This document shows, one piece after another, positions 1 to 11,992 of a stretch of 64,000 nucleotides of DNA; positions within the stretch are counted from its first letter, which is position 1, and each line of letters opens with the position of its first letter. The position numbers and the translations under genes were made by a program. Below the pieces are notes generated by a model, which was not told where the DNA came from, did no database searches, and was given only the letters and a program-made list of their open reading frames with translations. Location of the stretch: assembly GCF_036417845.1 (NCBI RefSeq), contig NC_090001.1, positions 8,167,501-8,231,500 of the forward strand, in the 5' to 3' direction. Source of the stretch: Apteryx mantelli. Lineage: Eukaryota; Chordata; Aves; Apterygiformes; Apterygidae.

Positions 1-635
1 GCCTCTCTCTTATTCTGGAAGCTGAAAACTAAAACATAAAAGGCAGAAATCCTTTCTTTTTTTTTTAGGTGCTCATTGAAATCTTCTTCTTTTAAATACA
101 CTCCTGAGATCCCTCCAGTTAGCCGCACAAGAACTGAAGAATTGAAAAAAGCCATGTAGAGTGATGTTGGCTTCTTAGGGCTTTTTGCATTTTAATAGCC
201 CCTTGGGAATATTTGGTGCTTTGTCCATGAACCTCAGATACTGAGAACAGGCTGAACAAAACTCTCAAGAAGTTGAATTCAGAAGCCAATCCCAAAGCTT
301 CTTGGAGCATTAAAGGGTCCCCCTGAGGGCCATTACTCACAGAGCCTCCCTAGGGGCTGATTAGAGCAGAAAGTTGGAGGCCCTGATTGCAGGTAGGCAA
401 AGGAAATGTGCAGGTGGCTCTGATGCCAAGTCACCCTTGATGTGTTTTATCATACAACATGGCCAGGCAGTGACACCCAGCCCCTGGGTAGGGTGATCCC
501 TTGCCTCACGCTTTGCTCAGGCCTCTCTGTGGGGGCAGTGTGAGGGTGGGGGTGTGCAACACTGAGTTAGGGACAACAAGATGGCACCTCCCAGGCCTGC
601 CCTGGGAAGCAGGAGGAGGAAATAAGGCCTCTACT
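1..635. other. unassigned sequence
   Basis: No gene, repeat copy or RNA was recognised here. The only ORFs are short and lack any family signature. Homology with the copy at 47.2 kb starts only near 636. Confidence 0.4.
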
Positions 636-1535
636 GCCCTTAGCCTTCACTTCACCAGGATAATGTAGCCCAGGTCCCTCAGCCTCCCTCTACAGGTCAT
701 GTGCTGCAGGCAACAAGCACCATCTTGGCAGACCTCCTCTGGACCCTCTCCACGTCCTCCCCATTCCTCCAGCACTGGGCATCCCACACTGGCACACATG
801 ATTCCAGATGTGGCCACGCCAGTGCTGAGTCAACGGGGGATAGTGACTGTCCTTGTCTGGGTGGCGAGACGCTTCCTAATGCAGCCCCGTATGCAGCTGG
901 CCTCATCTGTGGTGAGCACGCGCCACAGGCTCATATGGCATCCCTCATAATGTCCAGGCTCTTCTCCTCAGGGTCACTTCCCCAAGGCAGCACCTGCCAC
1001 TTCCCCTTGCACAACTTCAGCAGGCTTCTGTTGGCCTCATCTCCAAGCTTCTGCAGCTCCCTCTCCACTCAAGCTCCTTTCTGTCAGCTCTGAATGTGTG
1101 CATGCAGATGCCTCGTCCCATCTTGCCAGGCCTCTCACAGGATAACAGCATGACGAACTGCAGGACACTACAGATAATAAAGGGGGTAGTATTTTAAAGG
1201 AAGTGCTGGCAGTGGTGGAAATGAGCATGGCAACCATTTGGGAGAAGGCAAAGGAAGGTACAAAGGTAGCAAAAGCAGGGTCAATGGGGACAGGGTAAAG
1301 AGAGGTGGTCTGACTGCATGGGAGGAGATCAGGGTGGTAAAGGAGAAGAGCTTGTAATGTGGAAAAGAGGGGGAAATGCAATGAAAGGTGAAGCAAATGA
1401 AAGCCCGGGGCTATGTGGGGGTACCTGCCAAGCAGCCCTGAATCTGAACTACTCTGACCAGAGCAGCACAAGACAGTAAGCGGAATGTTTTGCCTAAGGT
1501 CAACAGGCGAAGACCCGTGGTGGAAGGAAATGCCA
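636..1535 (-). repeat. module-specific block with old CR1 RT fragment
   Basis: This block is repeated almost unchanged at 47,230-48,119 and, more diverged, at 6,720-7,450, all in the same orientation. On the minus strand about 697-906 encodes a CR1 ORF2 C-terminal remnant: the stretch around VQRRSAKM aligns with VQRRATKM of the young CR1 copies. The rest (about 1,090-1,530) is purine-rich and has no recognised coding content. Confidence 0.65.
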
Positions 1536-1940
1536 AATGCTTCAGGCTGGAAGGGACCTCAGGTTGTCTCTAGCCCAACCTCCTTCTCACAGCAGGCTCA
1601 CCTATCAGCTCCAAAGAGGGTGCTGAGGCCTTCAGTCATTTAGGTCTTGAAAACCTCTGAGGATGGAGATGGCACAAACCCTCTGGGCAACCTGCCCCAG
1701 TGCTTCACTGTTTGGATGGGTAAAACGTTGGCCCTTATCCCCAGCCTGAACCTCTCTTCTTTCAGCTCACGCCCACTGGGCCTCAACCTCCCATAGTGCA
1801 CAACAGTGAAGAGCCTGGCTCCATCTTCTTGATGACCTCCTGGTAGGGATTGGCAGGCTGTTATTAGGTCAGCCCCAAGCCTCCTCTTCTCCGCACTGAA
1901 CCAGCCCAGCTCCCTCAGCCTCCCACAGTGACAAAGCTGA
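1536..1940 (-). repeat. old CR1 3' region
   Basis: Reads on the minus strand like the last part of CR1 ORF2 and its 3' UTR. The plus strand shows the reverse complement of the CR1 end signature (GGAAGGGACCTCAGG, then CCCAACCTCCTTCTCACAGC, then GGGCAACCTGCCCCAGTGCT). It is heavily mutated and is duplicated at 48,120-48,545. Confidence 0.7.
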
Positions 1941-2284
1941 CCTTACAAATGTGTGCCTAGGATGTTAAAGGCCCTCCCAGTCCTTCTGGGTTTTATTGGA
2001 TCTTCAAAGGACCTTAGGCCTGTTAGAGTGCAATCACCCTCATGCCATGACCTTCTGCATGCATCACACTCATTGGGCGTCGTGTTGTAGTGTACTGGTG
2101 TTGTAGACGCTGAAGAGCCCATTCTGGCCAAGCAGTCCTTCATCATTAAACCTTGAACTGAAAACCTTTCAGGCCCAGAAGGCAACCTCACACCACTAGG
2201 AGGGGCTGGCTCTGGGGATGCCATGTGTGGTGCTAACCCACATGGAGAAAGGAATTCCGGAGTGCAAGAATTGCAGTAGCTATC
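1941..2284. other. unassigned module sequence
   Basis: No gene was recognised. Most of it is repeated at 48,546-48,750 with small differences. It lies between two old CR1 remnants. Confidence 0.4.
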
Positions 2285-2505
2285 ACCAGAGATGCTAGAA
2301 TCACCTATCCATTTCAGTTGGAAGGGACCTTGGGAGGTCTGACCTCTTGCTCACATCAGGATCAACGCTGAAGCCACACCAAGTTCCTCCAGGCTTTGTC
2401 CAACAGCCTCCTGAAAGCCTCCAAGAACAGAGAGTGCATAACATCTTCAAATGCTTCATGTTCCTCATTGATTTTTCTCCCTGCTATCCAATTTTAGCTT
2501 TTAAC
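2285..2505 (-). repeat. old CR1 3' end fragment
   Basis: A second CR1-like 3' end on the minus strand, recognisable from GTTGGAAGGGACCTTGGGAG and the following decayed tail of ORF2. It falls in a segment of about 355 bp that the copy at 48.75 kb lacks. Confidence 0.55.
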
Positions 2506-3922
2506 CATTTCTGCTCATTCTCCTGCCATGAATTCCTGTAAAAACCTGGTTCACTATGGGTGGCAAACTTGAATTGGGAAGCCACTCTGAGTCGCTCCAA
2601 AAGCCTTCCCTTCTCCAGGCTGAACAAACTCATTCCCTCAGCCTCTCCTCACAGGACAAGTGCTCCAGCCCCCCATCACCTTGGGGGCCTGCCACTGCAC
2701 TCACTCTGAGCATTCAACATTATTCTTCTACACAGGGCCCCCAAATTGGGGCCGTATCTAGATGTGCTGCGTCGAAGGGGATAATCACATTCCTCTCACC
2801 TGCTGAGGTCCCTCTGAATGGCAGCCCTCAAGTGTATCACTGTTCTGCCCAATTAGCTGTCATCTACACCTGGGATAAGAGGTGTGTCACACTCCAGGTC
2901 GCTGATGAAACTGTTAGACAGGTCAGGTGGCAGTATAAACCCCTGCACCCTCCACTTGTCACTATCTTACAGATAAAGCCTGACCCTTTCACAAACACCC
3001 TCTGAGCTTGATCATCCAACCAGCTTTCCACTCATCTGCATGTCTACCCAGCCTACTGCAATGCCTTACTTGTACACAAGAATATTGTAGGAGACGCTGT
3101 CAAACCCCTTGCTAAAATTGTGCTAAAATCCCTCTTCTCCACAAGTACAGTTCTTTGATCACAGAAGGCAATCAGGCTGGTCAGGAATGATTTATGTTCA
3201 GTAAATCCACGCTGAGTGTTCCCAGGCACCTTCTTCTCCTTCATGTGCCCAGAAAGGTGGTCCAAGATGAAACGCACCATGACACACTCCTCAACCAAGT
3301 GAGGCTGAACAGCCTGCAGTTCCCCGGGTTGTCCTTGTGGCCTTTTTGGAAGATGGGCACAACATATCCCTTTTTCTGGTCATTGGGACCTCCCCTGATC
3401 TCCACAACCTTTCAAAGATGATGGCAAGTAGCCTTGCTATGACAGTGGCCAGCTCTCTCAGTGTCCTCAGATGCAGCTCATCCAGTCCCATAGACTTGTA
3501 TGGGTTGAGTTCTTGCAAGTCATCCTTCACTCAGCCCTCGGGCACTGCATATGGGTTTTCTCATCTCGAGTCCTGACTCTAGGCATAACAGCCTGGGACA
3601 CCTTGTTGGTGATGCCTGAAGCCAAGAAGGCACTGAGCTCCTCAGACCTACCTGCATCTGCTGTTCCTAGATTCCCTAGCCATTCAGCAGGGAGCCCATG
3701 TGTTCCTTGTTTACTCTTTCCCTGTCACTGAGGCAGTAGCAGCTCTCCTTCAGGCCCTTCATGTCTGCTGCAAGTGTTTATCCTAGAGGAGCTTTGGCTT
3801 CCCGACCACCAACCCTACTTTCTTGACAATAATACACTGTTTAGTCCAGCTGTTGTCCTGAGATGTCTACTGGTTTTACTGAGCATTGGTATGGACCATC
3901 ATTTTGATTGGTGGGTGCTGTT
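2506..3922 (-). repeat. old CR1 element, ORF2 remnant
   Basis: A long decayed CR1 on the minus strand. Minus-strand ORFs at 3,053-3,298 and 3,291-3,530 align with CR1 reverse transcriptase (ARLLAIIFERLWRSGEVP against the young [28 protein letters not shown] against SKHVEDKKV). The sequence at 3,770-3,915 is the linker after the endonuclease and is interrupted at 3,923 by a young CR1. The block is duplicated directly at 48,756-50,000. Its last 150 bases reappear inverted at 17,043-17,200. Confidence 0.75.
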
Positions 3923-6541
3923 CACAGAATCACAGAATCACAGAATCACAGAATCACAGAATGGTTGAGGTTGGCAAGGACCTCTGGAGATCATATAAGT
4001 CCACCCCCCCTGCTCAAGCAGGGTCACCTAGAGCACCATGGACAGGATTGCGTCCAAGAGGGTTTTGAATATCTCCAAAGAAGGAGACTCCACAGCCTCT
4101 CTGGGCAACCTGTTTCAGTGCTCGGTCACCCTCACAGTGAAGTTTTTCCGCATGTTCAGATGGAACTTCCTGTGTTTCTGTTTGTGCCCATTGCCTATTG
4201 TCCCATCCCTGGAAACTACTGGAAAGAGTCTGGCTCCATCCTCTTGACACCCTCCCTTCAGATATTTGTACACATTAGTAAGATCCCATCTCAGTCTTCT
4301 CTTCTCCAGGCTAAACAGGCCAAGCTCTCTCAGCCTTTCCTCATAAGAGAGATGCTCCAGTCCCCTCATCATCTTTGTAGCCCTCCGCTGGACTTGCTCC
4401 AGTAGTGCCACATCCCTCTTGTACTGGGAATCCCAGAACTGGACGCAGTACTCCAGATGTGGCCTCAGCAGGGCTGAGGAGAGGGGGAGAATCACCTCCC
4501 TCGACCTGCTGGCAACACTCTTCCTGATGCCCCCCAGGATACCATTGGCCTTCTTGGCCACAAGGGCACACTGCTGCCTCAGGCTTAACCTGGTGTCCAC
4601 CAGCACTCCCAGGTCCTTCTCCGCAGAGCTGCTTTCCAGCAGGTCAACCCCCAGCCTGTACTGCTGCATGGGCTTATTCCTCCCCAGGTGCAGGACCCTG
4701 CACTTGCCTTTGTTGAACTTCATGAGGTTCCTCTCCGCCCACCTCTCCAGCCTCTCCAGGTCCTTCTGAATGGCAGCACAGCCCTCTGGTGTATCAGCCA
4801 CTCCTCCCAGTTTTGTATCATAGGCAAACTCGCTGAGGGTGCACTCTGTGCCTTCATCCAGGTCACTGGACCCAGTACTGACCCCTGGGGGACACCGCTA
4901 GCTCCAGGCCTCCAACTAGACTCTGTGCCACTGATCACAACTCTCTGAGCTCTGCCATTCAGCCAGTTCTCAATCCACCTCACTGTCCACTCATCTAGCC
5001 CACACTTCCTGAGCTTCCCTATGAGGATGTTATGGGAGGCAGTGACAAAAGCCTTGCTGAAGTCAAGGGAGACAACATCCACTGCTCTCCCCTCATCTAC
5101 CCAGCCAGGCATTCCATCAGAGAAGGCTATCAGATTGGTTCAGCATGATTTCCGCTTTCGGTGAAGCCATGCTGACTACTCCTGATCACCTTCTTTTCCA
5201 CCACATGCTTGGAGATGGCCCCCAGGATGAGCTGCTCCATCACCTTTCCAGGGATGGAGGTGAGGCTGACTGGCCTGTAGTTTCCCGGGTCCTCCTTCTT
5301 GCCCTTTTTGAAGACTGGGGTGACATTGGCTTTCTTCCAGTCCTCAGGCACCTCTGCTGTTCTCCAGGACCTTTCAAAGAGGATGCAGAGTGGCTTAGCA
5401 ATAACGTCCGCCAGCTCCCTCAGCACTCGTGGGTGCATCCCATCAGAGCCCATGGATTTGTGTGTGTCAAGTTTGCTTAAATGATCTCTAGCCTGATCCT
5501 TCTATACCAAGGGAAAGTCTTCCTTTCTCCAGACTTTCTCTCTTGCCTCCAGGTTCCGGGGTCCCTGAGGGCTGGCCTCAGCAGTAAAGACTGAAGCAAA
5601 GGCGGCTTTCAGTAACTCTGCCTTCTCTGCATCCTTCATCACCAGGGCACCCACCCCTTTCAGCAGTGGGCCCACATTTTCCCTAGTCTTCCTCTTGCTA
5701 CTGATGTCTTTGAAGAAGCCCTTCATGCTGTCCTTGACATCTCTCACCAGATTTAATTCCAAACGGGCCTTAGCCTTCCTCGTCACATCCCTGCATACTC
5801 TGACAACGTTCCTATATTCCTCCCAAGTGGCCTGTCCCCCTTTCCACTTTCTGTATACTTCCTTCTTCTGGTTGAGTCTTGCCAGGAACTCCTTGCTCAT
5901 CCATGCAGGTCTCCTGCCTCCTTTGCTTGACTTCCTACTCATAGGGATGCTCCGGTCTTGAGCCTGGAGGAAGAGATGCTTGAATATTAACCAGCTCTCT
6001 TGAACTCCCCTTCCTTCTAGGGCCCTAACCCATGGGATTCCTCCAGGTAGGTCCCTAAAGAGGCCAAAGTTTGCTCTCCTGAAGTCCAGGGTTGCAATCC
6101 TACTTAGTGCCCTGCCTCCTCCTCGCAGGATCCTGAACTCCACCATCTCATGGTCACTGCAGCCAAGGCTGCCCCTGACCTTCACATCTTCCACCAGTCC
6201 TTCTTTGTTTGTTAGTACGAGGTCCATCAGCACACCTCTCCTTGTTGGCTCCTCCACCACCTGTGTCAAGAAGTTGTCACCAATGCTCTGCAGGAACCTC
6301 CAGGACTGTTTGTGCCTAGCTGTGTTGTCTCTCCAGCAGATATCAGGGTGGTTGAATTCCCCCATGAGAACCAGGGCCTGGGATCGTGAGGCTACTTCCA
6401 GATGTCTGCAGAAGGCATCATCGACTTCCTCTTCCTGATCAGGTGGCCTGTAGTAAACACCCACAACAGTGTCACCCATGCTAGCCTGCCCTTTCATCCT
6501 TACCCAGAAGCTCTCAACTCGCTCTTCATCCACCCCTAGGA
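3923..6541 (-). mobile_element. young CR1 LINE, 5'-truncated, minus strand
   Basis: The 3' end is at 3,923, where the plus strand shows about five CACAGAAT units, the reverse complement of the CR1 tail. The body runs through the 3' UTR and ORF2 to a break near 6,541, inside the endonuclease; the copy at 62.6 kb continues upstream of the matching point. It sits inside an older CR1. The same insertion point is found inverted at 17,042, but the CR1 there is only about 600 bp long. Confidence 0.93.
4028..6541 (-). pseudogene. CR1 ORF2 (endonuclease-reverse transcriptase), broken
   Basis: ORF2 of the minus-strand CR1. From its N-terminal break it shows the endonuclease part (GVYYRPP, MGEFNHPDI, SDHEMVEF; 5,502-6,545), then reverse transcriptase in pieces (5,130-5,453; 4,720-5,112; 4,115-4,801). 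An insertion or deletion near 5,150-5,160 breaks the frame. About 23 bases are missing near 4,867, which removes the FFIND segment seen in the other copies and shifts the frame. The catalytic FADD of motif C reads FAYD at about 4,826-4,837, so one catalytic aspartate is lost. The product could not work even without the frameshifts. The natural stop is at 4,028-4,030. Confidence 0.9.
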
Positions 6542-6719
6542 TCAATCCAAAGCCAGGGGCTCACCACAGACTCTCCTTGGGTGTCCTGTTGACCCACAGC
6601 ACAAGTGACTTTTAGTTTTCCAGAAGTTCAGTCTGAGCCAACCAAGCTGCATATTTTGGCTCTTTCCCCTTCTCATGCTATTTCCTACTCCCCAGAAAAG
6701 CTCCATCACCTCTGAAATC
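6542..6719. other. unassigned sequence next to CR1 5' break
   Basis: No homology was recognised. It separates the truncated CR1 from the duplicated block at 6,720. Confidence 0.35.
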
Positions 6720-7450
6720 ACCCTTCAAGCACTCACAGGCTGCTGCTGTACTGCCCTTAGCCTCCACTTCACCAGGCTAAAGAAGGCCAGGTCCCTCAGC
6801 CTCTCCATAAAGGCCTTGTGCTTCAGGACACTAAACCCCATTTTGGCAGACCTCCTCTGGACCCTCTCGTGGTCCTTCCTATTCCTCCAGCACTGGGCAA
6901 CCCACACTGGGACACACTATTCCAGGTGTGGCCACGCCAGTGCTGAGTCAAGGGGGATAATAGCTGTCCTTGCCTGGGCGGCCAGGCTCTTCCTAAGGCA
7001 GCCCTGCATGAAGCTGGCCTGATTTTTGGTGAGCACGCACCACTGGCTCATATGGCATCCCTTGTAATGTCCAGGCCCTTCTCCTCAGGGTCACTCCTCT
7101 GACGGTCTGGAAAAGCCAAATGAAGGTAAAAAGTAAGCAAAACTGGATCTGGGGGGACAGGGTAAGCAGAGGTGGGCTATTTGTATGGGAGGGCATGTGT
7201 ATGATAAAAGCAAAGGACTTGGAAGGGGGAAAGAGGAAAACAGAAAAGAAAAGGTGAAACGAAGACTAGGAAGAGAGCTGTTTGTGGGTACCTGCCACAC
7301 AGTCCTACATCTGAGCAACGCTGACTGGAAAAGAACAAGACAGCAGCGTGTGCTTTGACCATATTGTTTCTGACTCACTTCCATGGTCACGGGGAACCTG
7401 AGGGCTTTCCCTACCATCAAGAAGGGAAGATCCGAGGTGGAAGGAAATGC
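6720..7450 (-). repeat. second, diverged copy of the 636-1535 block
   Basis: Matches 636-1,535 in order and orientation, with an old CR1 RT remnant on the minus strand at 6,725-6,907 (VQRRSAKM, LRDLAFFSLVKWRLRA) followed by the same purine-rich stretch. It is more diverged from 636-1,535 than the copy at 47.2 kb is, so this local duplication looks older than the module duplication. Confidence 0.65.
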
Positions 7451-10400
7451 AAAATCATCCAGGCAGGAGGGGCAGGGCAGTCTGGATGCAGCCTGTGGGG
7501 GACAGACCCTCTGCTCCTCAGGACCATCCCCCCACTACCACAGCCCACATTTCCTCACTGCAGCCTTTGCATGGGGGCTGCAGCCCTCCTGGAGACACAT
7601 CTGCCAATGGTAGCTGGACTTTCTTTCTTCAGGGCTTCTTTTCCTCACTTCCACACTGGCCTGCTGTGCTCTGAAGTGTGTATAGAGCAGGGGAGACAGA
7701 GAATGACCGGCCTCATTGCGGGGCCTCCTCCCCTTTGCTGGAGAGCTGCTCCCCTTGTCCTGGGGCCTGGCCTGAGTTATGCTGTGGACATGCCTGTGCC
7801 TGGCCCTGCACCTTTTGAGTGTTGACCTGCCCTGTCCCCATCCTGCTGACCTGACTCCCCATCTCTGCCTCAGACCTGCCCCCTCACTACAGGCAAGAAA
7901 AACTTGGCAAGTGAAGCTGGGATCCGAGCAGATCCCAGAGAAGGTTGCAGGTACAAAAGGTGACCACATATCCCCACAGCAACTCTTGCCTGAAAGCCAA
8001 TTCAAAGGTGTAAGGAGGGCTTCAGATTTCAGCCCCTACCCACGTAACACTGCCCACAGACGAACAGCTGAATGAAAAAGTGAGGGCAGCCACTTGGGGT
8101 CTGATTTGATGATGCATGGTTACGAGAGCAAGTGTTTCTGTATCCCAGCTCAAGTGTTTAAGCACCATTTGCATCTGGGTTCCTGCTACAAAGAGGATGT
8201 TGTTGGGAGCAGCAAGAGCTCTTGTCCAGCCCCACGCTCCCTCATCTCCTCTCTCTCTGAGCGGGCGTCCTGCTGCATGGCTGGGGCTGGATCCCCGATG
8301 TGGGGAGAGGTGGGGATGGCCAGGGAGCTGCTGCCTGCAGAACTGGTCCCCACGGTGCCAGGAGAGGGGCCATGGGCTGGGAGCAAGGGGGCAGCAGGCC
8401 AGACAGGGGCAGGGATGGGCAGGAATGCAGCACGGGCCTCATGCAGGGGGCGCAGCCGATGCTGCTGCAGCACAGCGGCTGTTGCCTTTGCCTCCCTCCC
8501 AAAAGGTCCCGCATGGCCCCCGGGAAGGAGCAGGCTGTTTCCCCATCCCCATGCTGCCCTCCCAGCAGCATCGGACACGCAAGGAGATATTGGCCTGCCC
8601 TGTACTCAGGGCCAGCTCCCCTGGGCAGGCACAGCTTGGCTTGAGGCACCTCCACCTCCTCAGCCTCTGCTCCAGCACGGCTGGCACAGGGATGAGAGCT
8701 CCTAGGGCAGGGCAGGGTGAGCTTGGCTGGGGCAGCATCAGGGGTAAGATGGTGAGAAAGGGGGGTAAGAGGGGTAAGAAAACTCCCTCATGCATCCTGA
8801 GAGGCTCCATCTGCCTCTTCCACCCTGCCCTGTGCTCCCCTCCTGCTGGACAAAGTGGAGCTCAGCATTGCTTGGGGACTCTCCTCCCCATGGGGAGCAG
8901 AGGGAGGACCTTCACCAGCCCCACACTGCCTTTTCCACCCCCAGCCTTTGCACTTGCACGTGTGCCCACTTGCCTTCACCACTGGAAGCCCATGGAAATC
9001 CCAGTGCTCCTACCCTCGAGCTGGTATCCAGCCTGAACCTGGAGCCTGGCTGCCCACAAAGGCATCACCTGTCCAGTGTACTGCCAGGGTGACTTGGGAG
9101 AGGGCAGATCTCCTCTGCCTCATTGGGGCTCAGCATGAGGCCGGGACTGGGCTCAGCTTTTCCCTGGGGATCTCCTTGAAGAGCTATGATGGGTAATATT
9201 CCACCTCTGCCCTAGCAGCACCACCAACACTCAAGGTGCCAGGATGGAAGTGCACAGAGGGTGGAAGGGGGACGGTCTGCCCAGGAAGAGCTTTGAGACC
9301 TTGTCCGTGCACACAGGGATGGAGTGAGGAAAGCCAGAACTCAGCTGGAGATGGAACCAGAGACCTTGTGCATGGAAAGGGCTGGAGTATTATTCAATGA
9401 TTATGAAATGATCCCCCAGAGTCTGCGGGATCCAAGCACCCGGCCCCTGACCAGTCTGGGCTGGGCCCCCCACAGCTGTTAGCAGACAGCCGTGCTCCCA
9501 GATCTGCTGGGGTCTGGTGCAGAAGAGTGACCATGCAAGGCTGGCCTCTTCCCCTCCATTGGGATATGGAGACCTGCAGGAGGACGGAGCTGGCCATGCA
9601 CCACCCCACAGCTGAGGTGAGCAGCCAGCAGTGGGAAGGGGCCATGTGAGGGGCTGGTCCAGGATGATGGCCCTGGGGCAGCTTCCCCAGTGTGTCCATG
9701 AAACACAGGGAACAACCCGGGCTCTTCTCTTCTGCAGCCTCCATGTCCTGGTGCCTCTCCCAGGAGACCTGCATTTGCCTGCAAGCACACTGGTGGGTGC
9801 TCCCACACTGCTGTTCACACACAGGAGCTGCCTGCTGGTGTTTTGCCTCTCCCAGAACCTTTCCAGCCCATCTCAGCAAATCCCCAGCTCTCCCCACCTC
9901 CCCTGCCCTCTCCCCAGACCACCCAGCAGAGCAGCCCAGGCTGAGGGTGGCCCCACAGCAGTGCCCACCGCAGGTGGCTGCAGAGCTCTGGGCACTTGCA
10001 CCGCAGCCCCAGCCCCTGTCCAGGACAGCCCCAGAGTCCTGGTCCCAGGGCTGCTCAGGCAGATCCTGCTGCCCCAGCAACAGAAACGCCTGCCCCAAGC
10101 CAGTGCACACAGGAAAGGGTGTCTTTTTGTGTTCCTCCCCTCCACACACATGCCCTGGATGTTCCTGCTCTCCAGAGAGCCTTTCCCCAGGTGAGTATCT
10201 CCATGCTGGTCTGGCCGGTCATTCCTGCACCCCTCCCCTGTGCTCCCCACAGGGCTCCAGGCTGGTGGTGCTGCTCTGCAAAGCGAACGGGCTGTGGGGC
10301 CACAGGATGACTCCGCACTGGCTGTGCTGCTCAGGGCAGACCCAGCTGGACCAGCACCATTGCGCCTGACCACCCCCTCCCAGGCTCTGTGGCTGTGGAC

Positions 10401-10823
10401 GATGCTGGAAGCAAACACAGGGCATTTCAAATGGCTCAGGAGGTGTTCACGTGTGTCATTTGGCAGAATGAATGTGGGCTTTTTTTCTTTTTAGATGACA
10501 TGAACCAATCTTGAGGCTCCCTTCCCTGTGCCTGCTGGGTCCCCACTGCTTCTCCTGAGATTTCTGAGCTCTCATTCAGTGCATTCTTCGGTTTAGCCCT
10601 TTACCTTTGGGCGACTCCACTTGGTTTTGGGAGTCTCCACTCACTTACAGCTGACTCCAGCCCTCCTGCCCAAACACATCACCCTAGGAGCTCATGCCCC
10701 TTAGCCCATGGAAAAGCCAAGCACAGCAAAGGGCCTTTTCGGGTACAAATCCCTGAGCGCATTCTTGGCTCCAGCTTGGGAAGAAGAGCCCAACCTTCAG
10801 GCACTGTCCTCAGGAAATCCCCT
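7451..10823. repeat. GC-rich module block downstream of the OR gene
   Basis: About 3.3 kb without a recognisable gene. It is repeated directly at 52,205-56,107 and inverted at 43,514-46,350. Long ORFs exist on both strands (for example 8,116-9,036 plus and 9,394-10,149 minus), but they overlap each other in several frames, show no family motif and do not keep the same frame in the other copies, so I read them as chance ORFs in GC-rich DNA. Compared with module 3 it lacks about 375 bp at 7,685 and about 177 bp at 10,650. Confidence 0.6.
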
Positions 10824-10829
10824 TTTATT
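10824..10829 (-). terminator. candidate polyadenylation signal of OR gene
   Basis: AATAAA on the minus strand, about 205 bp past the stop codon of the receptor at 11,034. The same hexamer stands about 200 bp past the stop in both other intact copies (43,508 and 56,108), inside a well conserved stretch. Confidence 0.45.
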
Positions 10830-11033
10830 ACAGACATCCTGACTGGGAGGCCAGCCCGGACACAGTGCTATGCAGATTTACGGAAGGCTTCTGGCCAGTC
10901 AGATGGGCTTTGTGCTGCTGGAGAAGAGGGATGATTTCAACCGTTTACAAACAGAATCATCACAGATAGAATGCCCAAAGCACAAGAGTTGCCCAGGTAA
11001 ATTGGAAATCGCTTGTGAGGAGAGATGGGCAGC

Positions 11034-11969
11034 TCATTGCTGCTGAAGTAGTAGCAGTTGAACCAGTTTCTTCAGTGCATCCTGGAGCTCCTTGTTCCTC
11101 ATGCTGTAGATGAGAGGGTTCACTGCTGGAGGCACCACTGCGTACAGAACAGACACCACCAGATCCAGAATTGGGGAGGAGAGGGAGGGGGGCTTCAGGT
11201 AGGCAAACATTGCAGTGCTGATAAGCAGGGAGACCACGGCCAGGTGAGGCAGGCACATGGAGAAGGCTTTGTGCCGGCCCTGCTCAGAGGGCATCCTCAG
11301 CACAACTGTGAAGATCTGCACATAGGACAGCACAATGAAAACAAAACACCCAAAGGCTAAACAGGCACTAACCACAACAAGCCCAAGTTCCCTGAGGTAG
11401 GTGTCTGAGCAGGAGAGCTTGAGGATCTGGGGGATTTCACAGAAGAACTGCTCCACAACATTGCCTTGGCACAGTGGTATGGAAAATGTGTTAGCAGTGT
11501 GCAGGAGACCATAGATGAAACCAGTGCTCCAGGCAGCTGCTGCCATTTTGACACAAGCTGTGCTGCTCATGATGGTCCCATAGTGCAGGGGTCTGCAGAT
11601 GGCCACGTAGCGGTCATAGGCCATGACAGTGAGAACAGAAAACTCAGTTGCTAAGAGAAAGTAGAAATGAAAAACCTGTGCAGCACATTCCCAGTAGGAA
11701 ATGGCCCTGGTGTTGCTCAGGGAATTGGCCATGGATTTGGGGACAGTGGTGGAGATGGTGCCAAGGTCGAGGAGGGAGAGGTTGAGGACGAAGAAGTACA
11801 TGGGGGTGTGGAGGCGGTGGTCGCAGGCTACGGCTGTGATGATGAGGCTGTTGCCCAGGAGGGCAGCCAGGTAGATGCCCAGGAAGAGCCAGAAGTGCAA
11901 GAGCTGCAGCTGCCGCGTATCTGCAAATGCCTGGAGGAGGAACTCATTGAAGGAGCTGCTGTTGGACAT
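11034..11969 (-). CDS. olfactory receptor, family 14-like (module 1)
   Basis: An intact single-exon coding region of 311 residues for a class A odorant GPCR. Visible landmarks by residue: NSS glycosylation site at 3-5, GN of TM1 at 39-40, HTPMYF at 54-59, TM3 cysteine 95, MAYDRYVAIC at 116-125, SYVQIF at 215-220, RHKAFSMC at 232-239 and PLIYSMRN at 285-292. The frame opens 17 codons upstream, but the start at 11,967-11,969 is preferred. It gives the usual OR length, matches the other copies, and the upstream codons overlap a splice acceptor. About thirty residues differ from the copy at 56.3 kb by eye. Residue 94 is Glu where the other copies have Gly. Family 14 is inferred from overall resemblance to bird OR14 proteins; function would be odour binding at olfactory cilia. 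Confidence 0.93.
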   Translation of the reverse strand: MSNSSSFNEFLLQAFADTRQLQLLHFWLFLGIYLAALLGNSLIITAVACDHRLHTPMYFFVLNLSLLDLGTISTTVPKSMANSLSNTRAISYWECAAQVFHFYFLLATEFSVLTVMAYDRYVAICRPLHYGTIMSSTACVKMAAAAWSTGFIYGLLHTANTFSIPLCQGNVVEQFFCEIPQILKLSCSDTYLRELGLVVVSACLAFGCFVFIVLSYVQIFTVVLRMPSEQGRHKAFSMCLPHLAVVSLLISTAMFAYLKPPSLSSPILDLVVSVLYAVVPPAVNPLIYSMRNKELQDALKKLVQLLLLQQQ

Positions 11970-11992
11970 TTGCTGACGCTGGGCATGGGGGC

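Noticed and set aside
3923-3960. Row of CACAGAAT units as an independent microsatellite
   Set aside because: It is the reverse complement of the normal CR1 3' tail and is attached to a CR1 body.
8116-9036. 306-residue plus-strand ORF in the GC-rich module block
   Set aside because: Overlaps several other ORFs on both strands, has no domain, and its frame is not kept in the copies at 53 kb and 45 kb.
9394-10149. 251-residue minus-strand ORF
   Set aside because: The related ORF at 54,581-55,258 has a different extent and the inverted copy at 44-46 kb breaks it. There is no membrane segment or signal peptide, and base composition explains its length.
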